From: Bacteriovorax sp. PP10
GTDB lineage: Bacteria > Bdellovibrionota > Bacteriovoracia > Bacteriovoracales > Bacteriovoracaceae
Length of the DNA stretch: 64,000 bases
Assembly: GCF_035013165.1 (NCBI RefSeq)
Contig: NZ_JAYGJQ010000002.1
Coordinates: forward strand, 372,001 to 436,000
Reading direction: 5' to 3'
The notes below the pieces were generated by a model. That model was not told where the DNA came from. It ran no database searches and saw nothing but the letters and a program-made list of their open reading frames with translations. A program made the translations under genes and the position numbers. Of this stretch, positions 8,820 to 16,721 are shown piece after piece; the stretch's first letter is position 1; every line of letters starts with the position of its first letter.

Positions 8820-10295
8820 TTAAGTTATTTTATTAAAAATGAGATAATTATTAAGATTCGATCCAAAAGGATTATCGCCAACCACATCAGCAAGCATTGA
8901 CTCTTTTCCGTTAAGGGAAAGGTAGTTTGCGACTAATGCTTTTGATAAATTCGTCACACTATTACTAATTAGTGTTGCTGTCGTATCAACGGAACCATTG
9001 TCTTTGAAACTTCCAATCTGTCTTTTATTGGCCGTTCTTAAAGTGGCCTTACCAGCGTTTCTATATAAAAGCATGAAGCTTGATGATCTTTGTGAACTGT
9101 CTCCAGTCCATCCCATTTTACCTCTACCTCCGGCAGAGTTATCGATTGATCCACCAGAATAAACGCCACCATCCGTGTAAACATAAATCAGAATGTCTTT
9201 TTTCTTTAGGGCCGCTAGTTCCATTACTTTTCCGATCAGGTCACCAGCTTCACTGTCGCGCATCTCTCCCGATGAACGAGTGTCATCGTGATAATCGAAA
9301 CCACCTTTTTCAACAGTCCCTACACCAATGAATCCATCAAGGATAAGTTTCGCCATTGTGGCAGTTTTTCTTTGATCTGAGTTATTGGCAAGATTAGGGA
9401 AGACCTGCTTTACTAAAGGATCCTGATTCGGATCTACGGCCGTCGTTGAAAAACGATTTAATAAATCCTGTGATTGGATATAACCACAACTCACCAAATC
9501 TTTAATTTGATCAGGAAGAGATTTAGCAGTTAACTGCTTCATCTTTTGAGTGCTTAAATTTTCAATCGTCTTTAAAACTTTTTGCGCTTTTTCTGATCCA
9601 TACAAAGTTCCAAGGCGACCAATGTTCACCAATCCTAAAGCATCCTGTGGAGAATTTAAAATAACTGGTTTAAGTGTTGCGATAAGCGAGCTTTGTGGAG
9701 CGATCGAATTCCCGCCTGACGGACCATTTTCTGTTCCGGCGATTGGGGCCAGTTCACCCGTTACACCTGCTCTGGCAAGCCAGTACATAGGGTTATGAGG
9801 GTTATTTTCAGTGTCATCGTTAGATGCTGAACAAAATACACCACCTTCAACGTTTGCTCTGGTAGTGACACTTGTTGAGGCCTTGATCCCTCGAAGGATA
9901 GCAGAGTCATTATGAAAAATAAGTCCAAGTTCATTATTGGTTTGTCCTGCATTTTTTGGATGCATTTCCATTGGCAGGCCAAGGGTGTCGTAACTGGCAA
10001 GGTAGTCTTGCTGACCACCGGCCTTTCCAACCATAACATTTGATCCAATCAGGTTTGCTCCACCAGATAAGTCAAAAATCATGATAGGGATTCTTGTTGT
10101 TGCTACCTGCTGACCTAGTCCACACTCAACCGCCTGAGCAGCATTAGAGTGAAGAATTGAAATCAAACTTGGAAGAACTGTAAAACTCAGACCCGTTAAA
10201 AAACCTTGAGATAAAAAATCTCTTCTGGATTTTAGAGTATGGTTATCGTGCTTTAATGGAGCATCTAGTTTCTTTTTATTATTTTCATCATTCAT
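8820..10295 (-). CDS. Tat-exported DUF1501-like protein
   Basis: The 491-residue protein starts with a twin-arginine signal, SRRDFL (residues 23-28), then a hydrophobic stretch ending near NAAQA, so it should be exported folded. The body resembles DUF1501 proteins (alkaline-phosphatase/sulfatase-like fold, common beside cytochrome-domain proteins). Visible features are the early segment IMIFDLSGGAN, an HNDSA segment, and a late segment around ILIYVYTDGGVYSGG, where a metal site would be expected. It lies between two lipoprotein genes with 12- and 18-base gaps. A Tat substrate often carries a cofactor or metal. The substrate is unknown. Confidence 0.75.
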   Translation of the reverse strand: MNDENNKKKLDAPLKHDNHTLKSRRDFLSQGFLTGLSFTVLPSLISILHSNAAQAVECGLGQQVATTRIPIMIFDLSGGANLIGSNVMVGKAGGQQDYLASYDTLGLPMEMHPKNAGQTNNELGLIFHNDSAILRGIKASTSVTTRANVEGGVFCSASNDDTENNPHNPMYWLARAGVTGELAPIAGTENGPSGGNSIAPQSSLIATLKPVILNSPQDALGLVNIGRLGTLYGSEKAQKVLKTIENLSTQKMKQLTAKSLPDQIKDLVSCGYIQSQDLLNRFSTTAVDPNQDPLVKQVFPNLANNSDQRKTATMAKLILDGFIGVGTVEKGGFDYHDDTRSSGEMRDSEAGDLIGKVMELAALKKKDILIYVYTDGGVYSGGSIDNSAGGRGKMGWTGDSSQRSSSFMLLYRNAGKATLRTANKRQIGSFKDNGSVDTTATLISNSVTNLSKALVANYLSLNGKESMLADVVGDNPFGSNLNNYLIFNKIT

Positions 10296-10307
10296 GATTA
10301 GTCATTC

Positions 10308-11057
10308 CTACAAAAATGTTGCGTGAGCACTGGCCAGAGTTGAAATACACATTCCTTTGACAATCTTTTTCGTTGTCACACTGGAACCTAGATTTTCACC
10401 TGTCAGCAGGTCATCAAATAATTTAGACAGCTCATTAGAAGTTACAGTTTGTTCGTTCGCTTCCATCGGAGGAAGAAAACGAGTTATGGCCTGAGTAATA
10501 ATTAGTTGCTTGTTAGTCGCATTGAAAACCTGAGTAGGGGATTGATTAAAATTAATAGTGGGCCATACAACGACTCTTAAATCCTGTGTCTCAACCAGTT
10601 TTTCACAAAATTCAGCTGCAAGCTTTGTAATCGCGACCTGATTTGCTGGAAGAAAGCTTTTGATGTTGTTGTCGGCCGGAAGCTGGACAGAGAGTTCTTT
10701 GTAAAGAGACTGAATTCCAGTATCGGCCGCACTAACGCCAGTTGCTTCAGACATTGAAATCAGGATTTGTTCAAAGTTTTTAACCCCTACATCAATGGCG
10801 TCCATTTCCGATTCTACTACTGGCGCGTTGATTGGAGGCATAACCAATCCATCTGGAAGTTCTGCTTCGTTTTCAATATCACCAGCATCTTCAGTTGATG
10901 TATCAGGAACGGAAGTAGAAGCACTTGAAGATTTTGATTTTTTCGTATTCGTTTTTTTCTCGGCCACACATTGATTGAAAGCAAACAGTATGACAACCAG
11001 TGTTCCCATTGAGATAGCAATTCTTATATTCGTTGGGAGTTTTTTATTAAAGTTCAT
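10308..11057 (-). CDS. Envelope lipoprotein with non-standard lipobox
   Basis: The 249-residue protein begins with a hydrophobic signal ending in FAFNQC, almost the same unusual cleavage-site context (Asn-Gln-Cys) as the diheme-type lipoprotein downstream. A low-complexity Lys/Ser/Thr and acidic linker follows, then a helical domain of about 190 residues with no motif I recognise. The gene abuts the preceding one (stop at 11058, start at 11057) and is 12 bases from the next, so it is part of the five-gene operon. It may be a scaffold or partner for the DUF1501-like protein. Confidence 0.75.
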   Translation of the reverse strand: MNFNKKLPTNIRIAISMGTLVVILFAFNQCVAEKKTNTKKSKSSSASTSVPDTSTEDAGDIENEAELPDGLVMPPINAPVVESEMDAIDVGVKNFEQILISMSEATGVSAADTGIQSLYKELSVQLPADNNIKSFLPANQVAITKLAAEFCEKLVETQDLRVVVWPTINFNQSPTQVFNATNKQLIITQAITRFLPPMEANEQTVTSNELSKLFDDLLTGENLGSSVTTKKIVKGMCISTLASAHATFL

Positions 11058-12209
11058 TTATTCTCCCATGCAAAGAATCGATGTCTCTGCAAAAAGATTT
11101 TTCATACTAAATTTATCATTTGCCTGGAAAGTATCCGCCAGTCTCTTGATCTCTTTTTTCTCAGAGTCAGACTTTGGTTTATGCACACACACCAGTTCGA
11201 AAACTTTTGTCGACATACACTCAGCAAATGCTCTGGAGCGGGAAACTAACATCCCAAGTTCTCTGGCGCCTTTACCTGTTTGTTTATTCGGCCATCCGAG
11301 GTTGGAATTTTGTCCATCGGCCCAAATGTTAACCCATTCATCATCTTTAGTGATAAAACCCTCAGCGTAGTTATTATTCTTGTTGATCTTGTCGACCACT
11401 TTTCCTTCAGTGTATTTAATTTCGTTATCGACGAAGTCAAAGTACGCCCAAGCTCCACCTAAACCATCCTGACCGGCATGACAGCCTACGCACTGATTGC
11501 GGTAAGTTCTACTATCGCCACCTGGATTTCTCTCAACATCTCTTCTTACGTGATAGTCGGGAACGTTGATATCGTGAACAGCTTCAAAATCTCGGCAAAG
11601 ATAATTCATAAAAGTAAAACGAGTCATTCTTCTGTTAGTTCCAGCAGAAAAGAAAGCACTTGCCGAAGCTCTGGTTGTAATAACTCCGGCCGTATCTTTA
11701 ATACCTGTTGTTTCAGACTGGCTCACGCGAGTGAGATAGTCTTTTAACGAAACAAATTTATTTTCCATTTCAGCATATTGGTTATTATCTTTTTTGCTGT
11801 AAGTGGGGATTGTGACAGGAGTATTGGCAGCAGCAATATAAAGATGATCACCGTATAAGACTTGATCAAAAGGAATATCGTCTCTCACCATTCCGATAAC
11901 TGTCGCGACATAGTCATTAAGTGGAACACGTGGGCTTGCATCGACGTTAGTCCATGGCTTGACCCAATTTTTAAGTGTCAGGTTGTAAAAATTTTTATTA
12001 TCCAGGGCCACTAAAGCAGCTTGTTTGCTTGAACCATTTTTAATCAGAGTTTCCATCTGACTCAAAACGGCAGGTGTGGGTGGTACTCCGGCGATGCGGT
12101 TGTGAAGTCGGTAGGCCTGAGTCTTTGCACTGGCCAGAACTTCAATTGAAAATAAAGCGAAACAAGAAATTAAAACCAATTTCTTTTTTGTGTATTTTGG
12201 TAATTTAAT
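11058..12209 (-). CDS. Secreted monoheme-type protein, DUF1549/DUF1588-like; probable AUU start
   Basis: First gene of the leftward operon. From the ATT at 12209 the product starts as a textbook signal peptide (basic KLPKYTKKK, hydrophobic VLISCFALFSIEVL, then ASA). The only other candidate start, TTG at 12179, cuts off the basic part and has no ribosome site. An in-frame TAA lies 12 bases upstream of the ATT, and AAGGGAGAGG ends 4 bases before it. The mature protein holds a segment LNDYVATVIGMVRDDIPFDQ like DUF1549-type proteins and one heme motif, CVGCH, about residue 240. The DUF assignment is by eye. It is likely a partner of the DUF1501-like protein. Confidence 0.75.
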   Translation of the reverse strand: MKLPKYTKKKLVLISCFALFSIEVLASAKTQAYRLHNRIAGVPPTPAVLSQMETLIKNGSSKQAALVALDNKNFYNLTLKNWVKPWTNVDASPRVPLNDYVATVIGMVRDDIPFDQVLYGDHLYIAAANTPVTIPTYSKKDNNQYAEMENKFVSLKDYLTRVSQSETTGIKDTAGVITTRASASAFFSAGTNRRMTRFTFMNYLCRDFEAVHDINVPDYHVRRDVERNPGGDSRTYRNQCVGCHAGQDGLGGAWAYFDFVDNEIKYTEGKVVDKINKNNNYAEGFITKDDEWVNIWADGQNSNLGWPNKQTGKGARELGMLVSRSRAFAECMSTKVFELVCVHKPKSDSEKKEIKRLADTFQANDKFSMKNLFAETSILCMGE

Positions 12210-12406
12210 CTGGCCTCTCCCTTAAATAAATTCACTTCAATAATGCTAACATGTAGTAGTCATATATTTAGATAAGCAAATAGTTCCGAAATAAAAAGTA
12301 CCCGAGATTTTTAGTCTGTTATCTGAAGGTAAATTATTGATGTTATTCTTTAATTTTCGATTATTATTAAGGAACATTTTTAGTTTATTTAGGAAAAAAT
12401 ACCAAA
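12210..12406. promoter_or_regulatory. Divergent promoter region of the two redox operons
   Basis: About 200 very AT-rich bases separate the leftward and rightward operons and must carry both promoters. On the minus strand a CATGTTAGCAT element (12243-12253) resembles an extended -10 box (TGnTAnnAT) and sits about 35 bases before the probable AUU start. On the plus strand no clear -35/-10 pair stands out, and the only ribosome-site-like sequence, TAGGA, is rather far from the ATG at 12407. Confidence 0.35.
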
Positions 12407-13582
12407 ATGTCGAAACATTATACTCTTCCAATTTTGTCTTTTATTGGAATGCTTTTACTTGTGCCATCCAAAGCACACGCTTATCCAAACTTTATTGGAC
12501 ACGGTTATAATTCATGCATTACATGTCACTATAATCCCTTCGGTAATGGCCCCATTAATGATTACGGACGTGCTTTTTCCGCGACAGCAGTAAGTTCACG
12601 CGGTTTTTATAATGATAGCAAACCAGAAGAGCTTATCAGTGAAGAGTCTGGATTTTTTTTCAAACAACCTAAGAATAAACATTTTCGCCCACAGGCCAGC
12701 TACAGAGGAATGCTTCTTAAAAGAAATTTTGGAGAAGTAGGCGAGACGACTGACTATATTCACATGCAGGCCGATCTTAGTCTGGTGGCGAAGTTTGGTG
12801 AGAATGATAAATACATTTCAAGTGTCACTTTTGGATACGCACCGGTACCACGCTCACTTCAAGGCACTCCTGCTGCTGACAGTGTAAAAGAATACAGATC
12901 CCGTGAACATTATGTTGGTTATAGACCAACTCCATCTTGGGGATTCTATGCAGGACTAATGGATAAAACTTACGGAATCAGGATTGCTGAGCATATCTCT
13001 TATGCCCGCACCACTCCACAAGTCACAATGGATGATCAGTCTCATGGGGCCATTCTTCATTATAACAATCCAAACTTTGAAGCAGGATTGAATGCCTTTG
13101 TTGGAAATCTTACTCAGGATGCAAATCTTCGTATGAAAGGTTTTGCTGGAACTTTTGAATATACACTTTTAGAAAAAAATCGTCTTGGTATGTCGTTTAT
13201 GTCAGAGGCCAATGAGTTTTTAGAACTCACAGCTCAGGCCATTCATATCCGTGCAGGCTTAGATCATGGAAACAGTATTCTTTTTGAAGTTGGTAAAGTT
13301 GATAAAAAACCAAAGCTGATTGCCGGTGATAAAACTGAGTACTACGCCAATTTTCAAAATCACATTAAAGCAACCAGAGGTGTGTACTTATTAAACTCGG
13401 TTGAATATTACAAGAATGCCAATGATAAAAGTTATCGTGTCCGCTTCGGGCCAAGCATTCAGTATTTCCCAGTTTCAAAAGTTGAATTTCGTGTAGATCT
13501 TCAGAATACGAGAAATTTTAGTCAGGAAAACAGTATTAAAGACAGGTGGGATTTGATGGCACAAATCCACTTATGGTTATAA
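12407..13582 (+). CDS. Outer-membrane-type protein with N-terminal CxxCH motif
   Basis: The 391-residue protein has a signal peptide ending near KAHA, followed at once by a short heme-type segment, SCITCHYNPFGNGPINDYG. The rest alternates aromatic and polar residues as in a transmembrane beta-barrel and ends DLMAQIHLWL, close to a barrel-type C-terminus. A single CxxCH at the mouth of a barrel suggests an electron-transfer or heme-tethered porin-like protein, but no characterised family is recognised. It is the first gene of the rightward operon; the next gene begins 3 bases after its stop. Confidence 0.7.
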   Translation: MSKHYTLPILSFIGMLLLVPSKAHAYPNFIGHGYNSCITCHYNPFGNGPINDYGRAFSATAVSSRGFYNDSKPEELISEESGFFFKQPKNKHFRPQASYRGMLLKRNFGEVGETTDYIHMQADLSLVAKFGENDKYISSVTFGYAPVPRSLQGTPAADSVKEYRSREHYVGYRPTPSWGFYAGLMDKTYGIRIAEHISYARTTPQVTMDDQSHGAILHYNNPNFEAGLNAFVGNLTQDANLRMKGFAGTFEYTLLEKNRLGMSFMSEANEFLELTAQAIHIRAGLDHGNSILFEVGKVDKKPKLIAGDKTEYYANFQNHIKATRGVYLLNSVEYYKNANDKSYRVRFGPSIQYFPVSKVEFRVDLQNTRNFSQENSIKDRWDLMAQIHLWL

Positions 13583-13585
13583 CAG

Positions 13586-14647
13586 ATGAAAATTAAATAT
13601 ATCATTCTATTTATGTTAGTGATGGTGTCGTTTAAGACATCTGCAAAAACTACTTTTGATAACATCAAACTTATGCAGCTTTATCTGGATAAAAATCAGT
13701 TGGAAAAAGTTGAAGATCTTTACGATGAAGAAGAAGAGACTTTAGGTAAGAACTGGATGGCACTTGAAAGACTTGCCATTAGTTTTGAGCGTAGAGAGAA
13801 GTTAAAAGAGGCGGTTGAAATTTACCGCAAAATCATCACTAACTTTAATCAGGAAGCTCACCAGAAAGTATTAAACACTCCGGAAGGAAAATTAGATAGC
13901 ACTGTTTACGATAAAACGAAGCTCTCTCTTTATTATTACAAACTGGCCTTTTTAAATACCCAACTTTTTAATAAGACCAATGATTACACGCCACCTTCAG
14001 AGCGCAATAAATATAAGAAAAATGCTGAAGGATTTATCGCCCTTGGCCGCAAAGTAAAAGTTGATGAAGCTGAATTAAAGTTACTAGAAGATCAATTGCA
14101 GGAAAAACTTAATAACGATGACAGTCTGGCCTATAAAACAGGTTGGTACGTATCGCTTGATTTAATCAGCTGGCAAGACCGTCTTTATCTGGTTGATCAG
14201 AGTACAGGTGTAAAAACAGATCTGCTAAGCACTGCCATGGGATCATGTCTGGGTGGTGGAAGAAAGTGGGAAAACATTAAATACGAATTTAACTTTGAAG
14301 GATGTTTTGCTGTCGCCACTGCTAGCATCAGCTCCGAAAGTACGGCCGTTAAATACCAACAATCATCTGTTTCGGTAAAAGGATTTATGGCCGGACCTGG
14401 AATGTACTTTAAAACCATTTCAGACAATGTACTTTTAGGAGTTCAATTGCCGGTAAAATACCGCCAGGGAGATTGGACTAATCCTGATGAAACTCGTTAT
14501 CGCTTTGAAAGAGAAAAGACATTTGAAGCAGGATTTTTCCTGCAATCAAAAATTAAAATAAAAAAAGTGGCCCTAAGAACCAGATTAGGAAAAGTTTTTC
14601 CAAATCCTGGAAGTCTTTGGTCGGTAGGTTTACTGTATGATTTTTAG
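13586..14647 (+). CDS. Secreted protein with helical repeat and barrel-like C-terminus
   Basis: The 353-residue protein begins with a signal peptide (MKIKYIILFMLVMVSFKTSA). Residues 25-170 are helical with tetratricopeptide-like pairs (for example NWMALERLAISFERREKLKE). From about 190 onward the chain turns beta-rich and ends in LYDF, a typical outer-membrane barrel terminus with final Phe. The layout is periplasmic repeats plus a small membrane barrel. It lies between the CxxCH barrel protein and the YceI gene with tiny gaps, so all are probably co-transcribed and assembled in the same envelope complex (inference). Confidence 0.65.
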   Translation: MKIKYIILFMLVMVSFKTSAKTTFDNIKLMQLYLDKNQLEKVEDLYDEEEETLGKNWMALERLAISFERREKLKEAVEIYRKIITNFNQEAHQKVLNTPEGKLDSTVYDKTKLSLYYYKLAFLNTQLFNKTNDYTPPSERNKYKKNAEGFIALGRKVKVDEAELKLLEDQLQEKLNNDDSLAYKTGWYVSLDLISWQDRLYLVDQSTGVKTDLLSTAMGSCLGGGRKWENIKYEFNFEGCFAVATASISSESTAVKYQQSSVSVKGFMAGPGMYFKTISDNVLLGVQLPVKYRQGDWTNPDETRYRFEREKTFEAGFFLQSKIKIKKVALRTRLGKVFPNPGSLWSVGLLYDF

Positions 14648-14656
14648 GAGATTAAA

Positions 14657-15136
14657 ATGAAGAGTTTACTAGTTATTGGTGCGAGTTTTTTAATGATGGC
14701 GTCTCTTTCGGCGCATGAAGTGACAGTAAAGGTTACTTTAACTCCAGCAGGAAATTTTGAAGCGAAGTCTGCAAAAGTAAAAGGCGATGTAAAGAAAAGT
14801 GGCGCAGGATTCACTGCTGAAAATCTATGGGTAAAAACAGAAGAACTAAAGACTGGAATTGACCTTCGCGATGAGCATTTTCATAAACATTTAAATGCCG
14901 CTCAATTTCCTAAAATTAGCTTTACTCAAATCACTGCTGCTGACGGAAAAGGGACGGGGACATTGAATGTTAACGGCGAGAAAAAACCGGTTTCATTTAC
15001 ATACAAACCAGCAGGTCCTGGTAAAATCGAAGCCTCTTTCACTGTGAAGGCCTCTGATTTTAAATTAAAAGAAGCAAGCTATATGAGCATTGGTGTAAAG
15101 GATACTGTTGATGTTGTGGCAATCATCGAAGTTTAA
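14657..15136 (+). CDS. YceI-family periplasmic lipid/isoprenoid-binding protein
   Basis: 159 residues with a signal peptide (ends near SLSA). The mature part matches the YceI lipocalin-like family: the segment DLRDEHFHKHLNAAQFPKIS corresponds to the family's conserved RDxHL-x-FxxxxYPxIxF stretch, followed by a typical strand (VNGEKKPVSF). Family members bind polyisoprenoids or amphiphiles in a barrel cavity and often sit beside cytochromes. Here it lies between the barrel gene and a CxxCH lipoprotein gene. The ribosome site is AGGAG, just before the ATG. Confidence 0.85.
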   Translation: MKSLLVIGASFLMMASLSAHEVTVKVTLTPAGNFEAKSAKVKGDVKKSGAGFTAENLWVKTEELKTGIDLRDEHFHKHLNAAQFPKISFTQITAADGKGTGTLNVNGEKKPVSFTYKPAGPGKIEASFTVKASDFKLKEASYMSIGVKDTVDVVAIIEV

Positions 15137-15140
15137 TTTT

Positions 15141-15506
15141 ATGAAAAAAATATCATTCTTATTATTTTTGCTTTCAATACTCTCTGGTTGTGGCCAGGAC
15201 TATAATAGCAACTATGGTGATTACTCTCAGTATTCTCCGGTTGAAGGAATTGATTCCTCAACGCCGGAAGGACTAAGACTTCTTGAAGCTTACAAAGTGA
15301 TGCAAACAAACTGCTTTCAATGTCATTCATGGTCTGAGTATAAAACATCAGCGCAATGGGTGAGTGCAGGTCTCGTGACAAACGGAAATCTTGGATCATC
15401 GCTACTCTATACCAAACTCAAGAATGTTGGCGGGAATATGCCACCAGCAGGGCAGCTCTCAACAGCTGACTTCACTTCAATAGAAAATTGGATTTCAAAT
15501 CTATAA
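15141..15506 (+). CDS. Small cytochrome-c-type lipoprotein
   Basis: I start at the ATG at 15141, which gives a canonical lipoprotein signal, MKKISFLLFLLSILSGC. An in-frame ATG at 15108 lies inside the yceI-like gene and would spoil the signal. The mature protein is about 105 residues with one heme motif, CFQCH, and a later GGNMPPAG segment that could supply the axial Met, as in small class I cytochromes c. It is the last gene of the rightward operon, followed by a strong terminator. The likely role is electron transfer at the membrane surface. Confidence 0.8.
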   Translation: MKKISFLLFLLSILSGCGQDYNSNYGDYSQYSPVEGIDSSTPEGLRLLEAYKVMQTNCFQCHSWSEYKTSAQWVSAGLVTNGNLGSSLLYTKLKNVGGNMPPAGQLSTADFTSIENWISNL

Positions 15507-15513
15507 AATAAAA

Positions 15514-15541
15514 AAGGCCGATCAATTGATCGGCCTTCTTA
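15514..15541. terminator. Bidirectional terminator, 24-base perfect palindrome
   Basis: AAGGCCGATCAA (15514-15525) is followed directly by its complement TTGATCGGCCTT (15526-15537). It is preceded by A's and followed by TCTTATTT, so it can end both the rightward redox operon and the convergent gene at 15564. Confidence 0.85.
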
Positions 15542-15563
15542 TTTAAACTTTCGAATTTTTTAA

Positions 15564-16499
15564 TTACTTAAAGAAACACTTTTTAGCTTTTAGCGTTTCA
15601 TATTGCTTAGTAAGGTACTCGTTTCCTTGTGCCTTATCTTTAAGCGTACGGTAGAAAGCTTCTTCAGCAGTTACACCGTCTTTCTGAGCGCGAGCAGCTA
15701 CTTCATCAAGAGTCTTAGTCCAACCTGCCATATCTTGAGCAGACATATCGTCAGCTAGGATCTTCCAAAACTTATGTGGGTTTTTTGGATCGATGATGTT
15801 TACTTTACCTTTTACAGTTGAAACTTTTTTGATTGAAGCGATTAGTGCTTTTTGTTCAGCTGATCCAGCGTCTGCAAGACCTAGGAAAAGTGCAAGTGAC
15901 TTTTCGTCTTCTGGAAGAACAGCTTGTGGAGTTACTTTAGAGTAGTCTCCCATTCCAAGTCTTTTCATACGAGCAGAAATGAATGTATTAAGTTGAGCTG
16001 GGTTCTTTGGAATAACGTCGCTTAAAAGTTTTTGAGATGAAGCGTTTTTAATTGTTTCAACTGTAAACTTAAATCCGTCTTTCGCTAAGTTTTCATTCAC
16101 ACATTCAGCACATGTAATGATCACTGATTTACCGTGGCGGTTAGCAAGATAGATGATGTTGTTGATAGCTTCAACTACGTCAGCTTTTTTAATGCTTGCT
16201 TCTGGCTTATCAAGAAGAACCTGTAGGCTTTTTCTTACGTTAGCATCTGGCCCTGTTACCGGAAGTTTACTAAGCACTGCTAGTAATTCTTCGCGAGAAA
16301 GGTTTGTTCCTTTATTTCCAAGCGCAGATAAAGATGAAGCAACATAGCTTTGCACTTGTTTTGCATCACTACCTTTGATTCCGTGCTTAGCTAAAATTTC
16401 CGTTACTCCTGTCCCACTAACAAGATAGTCGACGAGCTTTACAGCTGAAGCAAAAGACATGTTAATAGATAAACAAAAAATCAGTAAATACTTGTACAT
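15564..16499 (-). CDS. Secreted protein of unknown function
   Basis: 311 residues with a signal peptide (MYKYLLIFCLSINMSFASA). The mature protein is Lys/Ala-rich and predicted helical. It has one close cysteine pair (CAEC, around residue 130) and a cysteine near the C-terminus (KKCFFK). CAEC is a CxxC pair but without the flanking residues of a thioredoxin, so I do not call a redox enzyme. It is convergent with the redox operon and shares its terminator. Confidence 0.7.
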   Translation of the reverse strand: MYKYLLIFCLSINMSFASAVKLVDYLVSGTGVTEILAKHGIKGSDAKQVQSYVASSLSALGNKGTNLSREELLAVLSKLPVTGPDANVRKSLQVLLDKPEASIKKADVVEAINNIIYLANRHGKSVIITCAECVNENLAKDGFKFTVETIKNASSQKLLSDVIPKNPAQLNTFISARMKRLGMGDYSKVTPQAVLPEDEKSLALFLGLADAGSAEQKALIASIKKVSTVKGKVNIIDPKNPHKFWKILADDMSAQDMAGWTKTLDEVAARAQKDGVTAEEAFYRTLKDKAQGNEYLTKQYETLKAKKCFFK

Positions 16500-16598
16500 A
16501 CGTCATCCCTCGCATTTGGATTCAATTTCTAGTGGATTATTCGGCATATTGGGTCAAAAACTTTAGTAGCGTCATTCTTACATAGATACATTTTTTTT

Positions 16599-16623
16599 GT
16601 GTCAGGAACAGGGTATCAGACAC
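16599..16623. repeat. Possible REP-like short inverted repeat
   Basis: GTGTC (16599-16603) and GACAC (16619-16623) flank AGGAACAGGG and further bases, directly after eight T's. The GTGTCAGG start recalls short repetitive intergenic elements known from several bacteria. Only one copy was seen in this window, so its repetitive nature is unproven. Confidence 0.25.
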
Positions 16624-16721
16624 TTGGAAAGAAATCTTTGGCAGGCAAAAGTTGAAGATCGACCTTTTTAGTTGGTAAACTAATGACCATTATTAGTTGA
16701 TCCTTAGAGTTGGAGAATTTC

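Noticed and set aside
12246-12431. Leftward 61-residue reading frame in the divergent promoter region
   Set aside because: Composed of Asn/Lys/Phe-rich AT sequence and overlaps the start of the CxxCH barrel gene; looks like chance in AT-rich promoter DNA.
15564-16499. CAEC pair in a secreted protein as a thioredoxin-type active site
   Set aside because: The flanking residues of thioredoxin or DsbA (WCxxC with a downstream cis-Pro) are absent.
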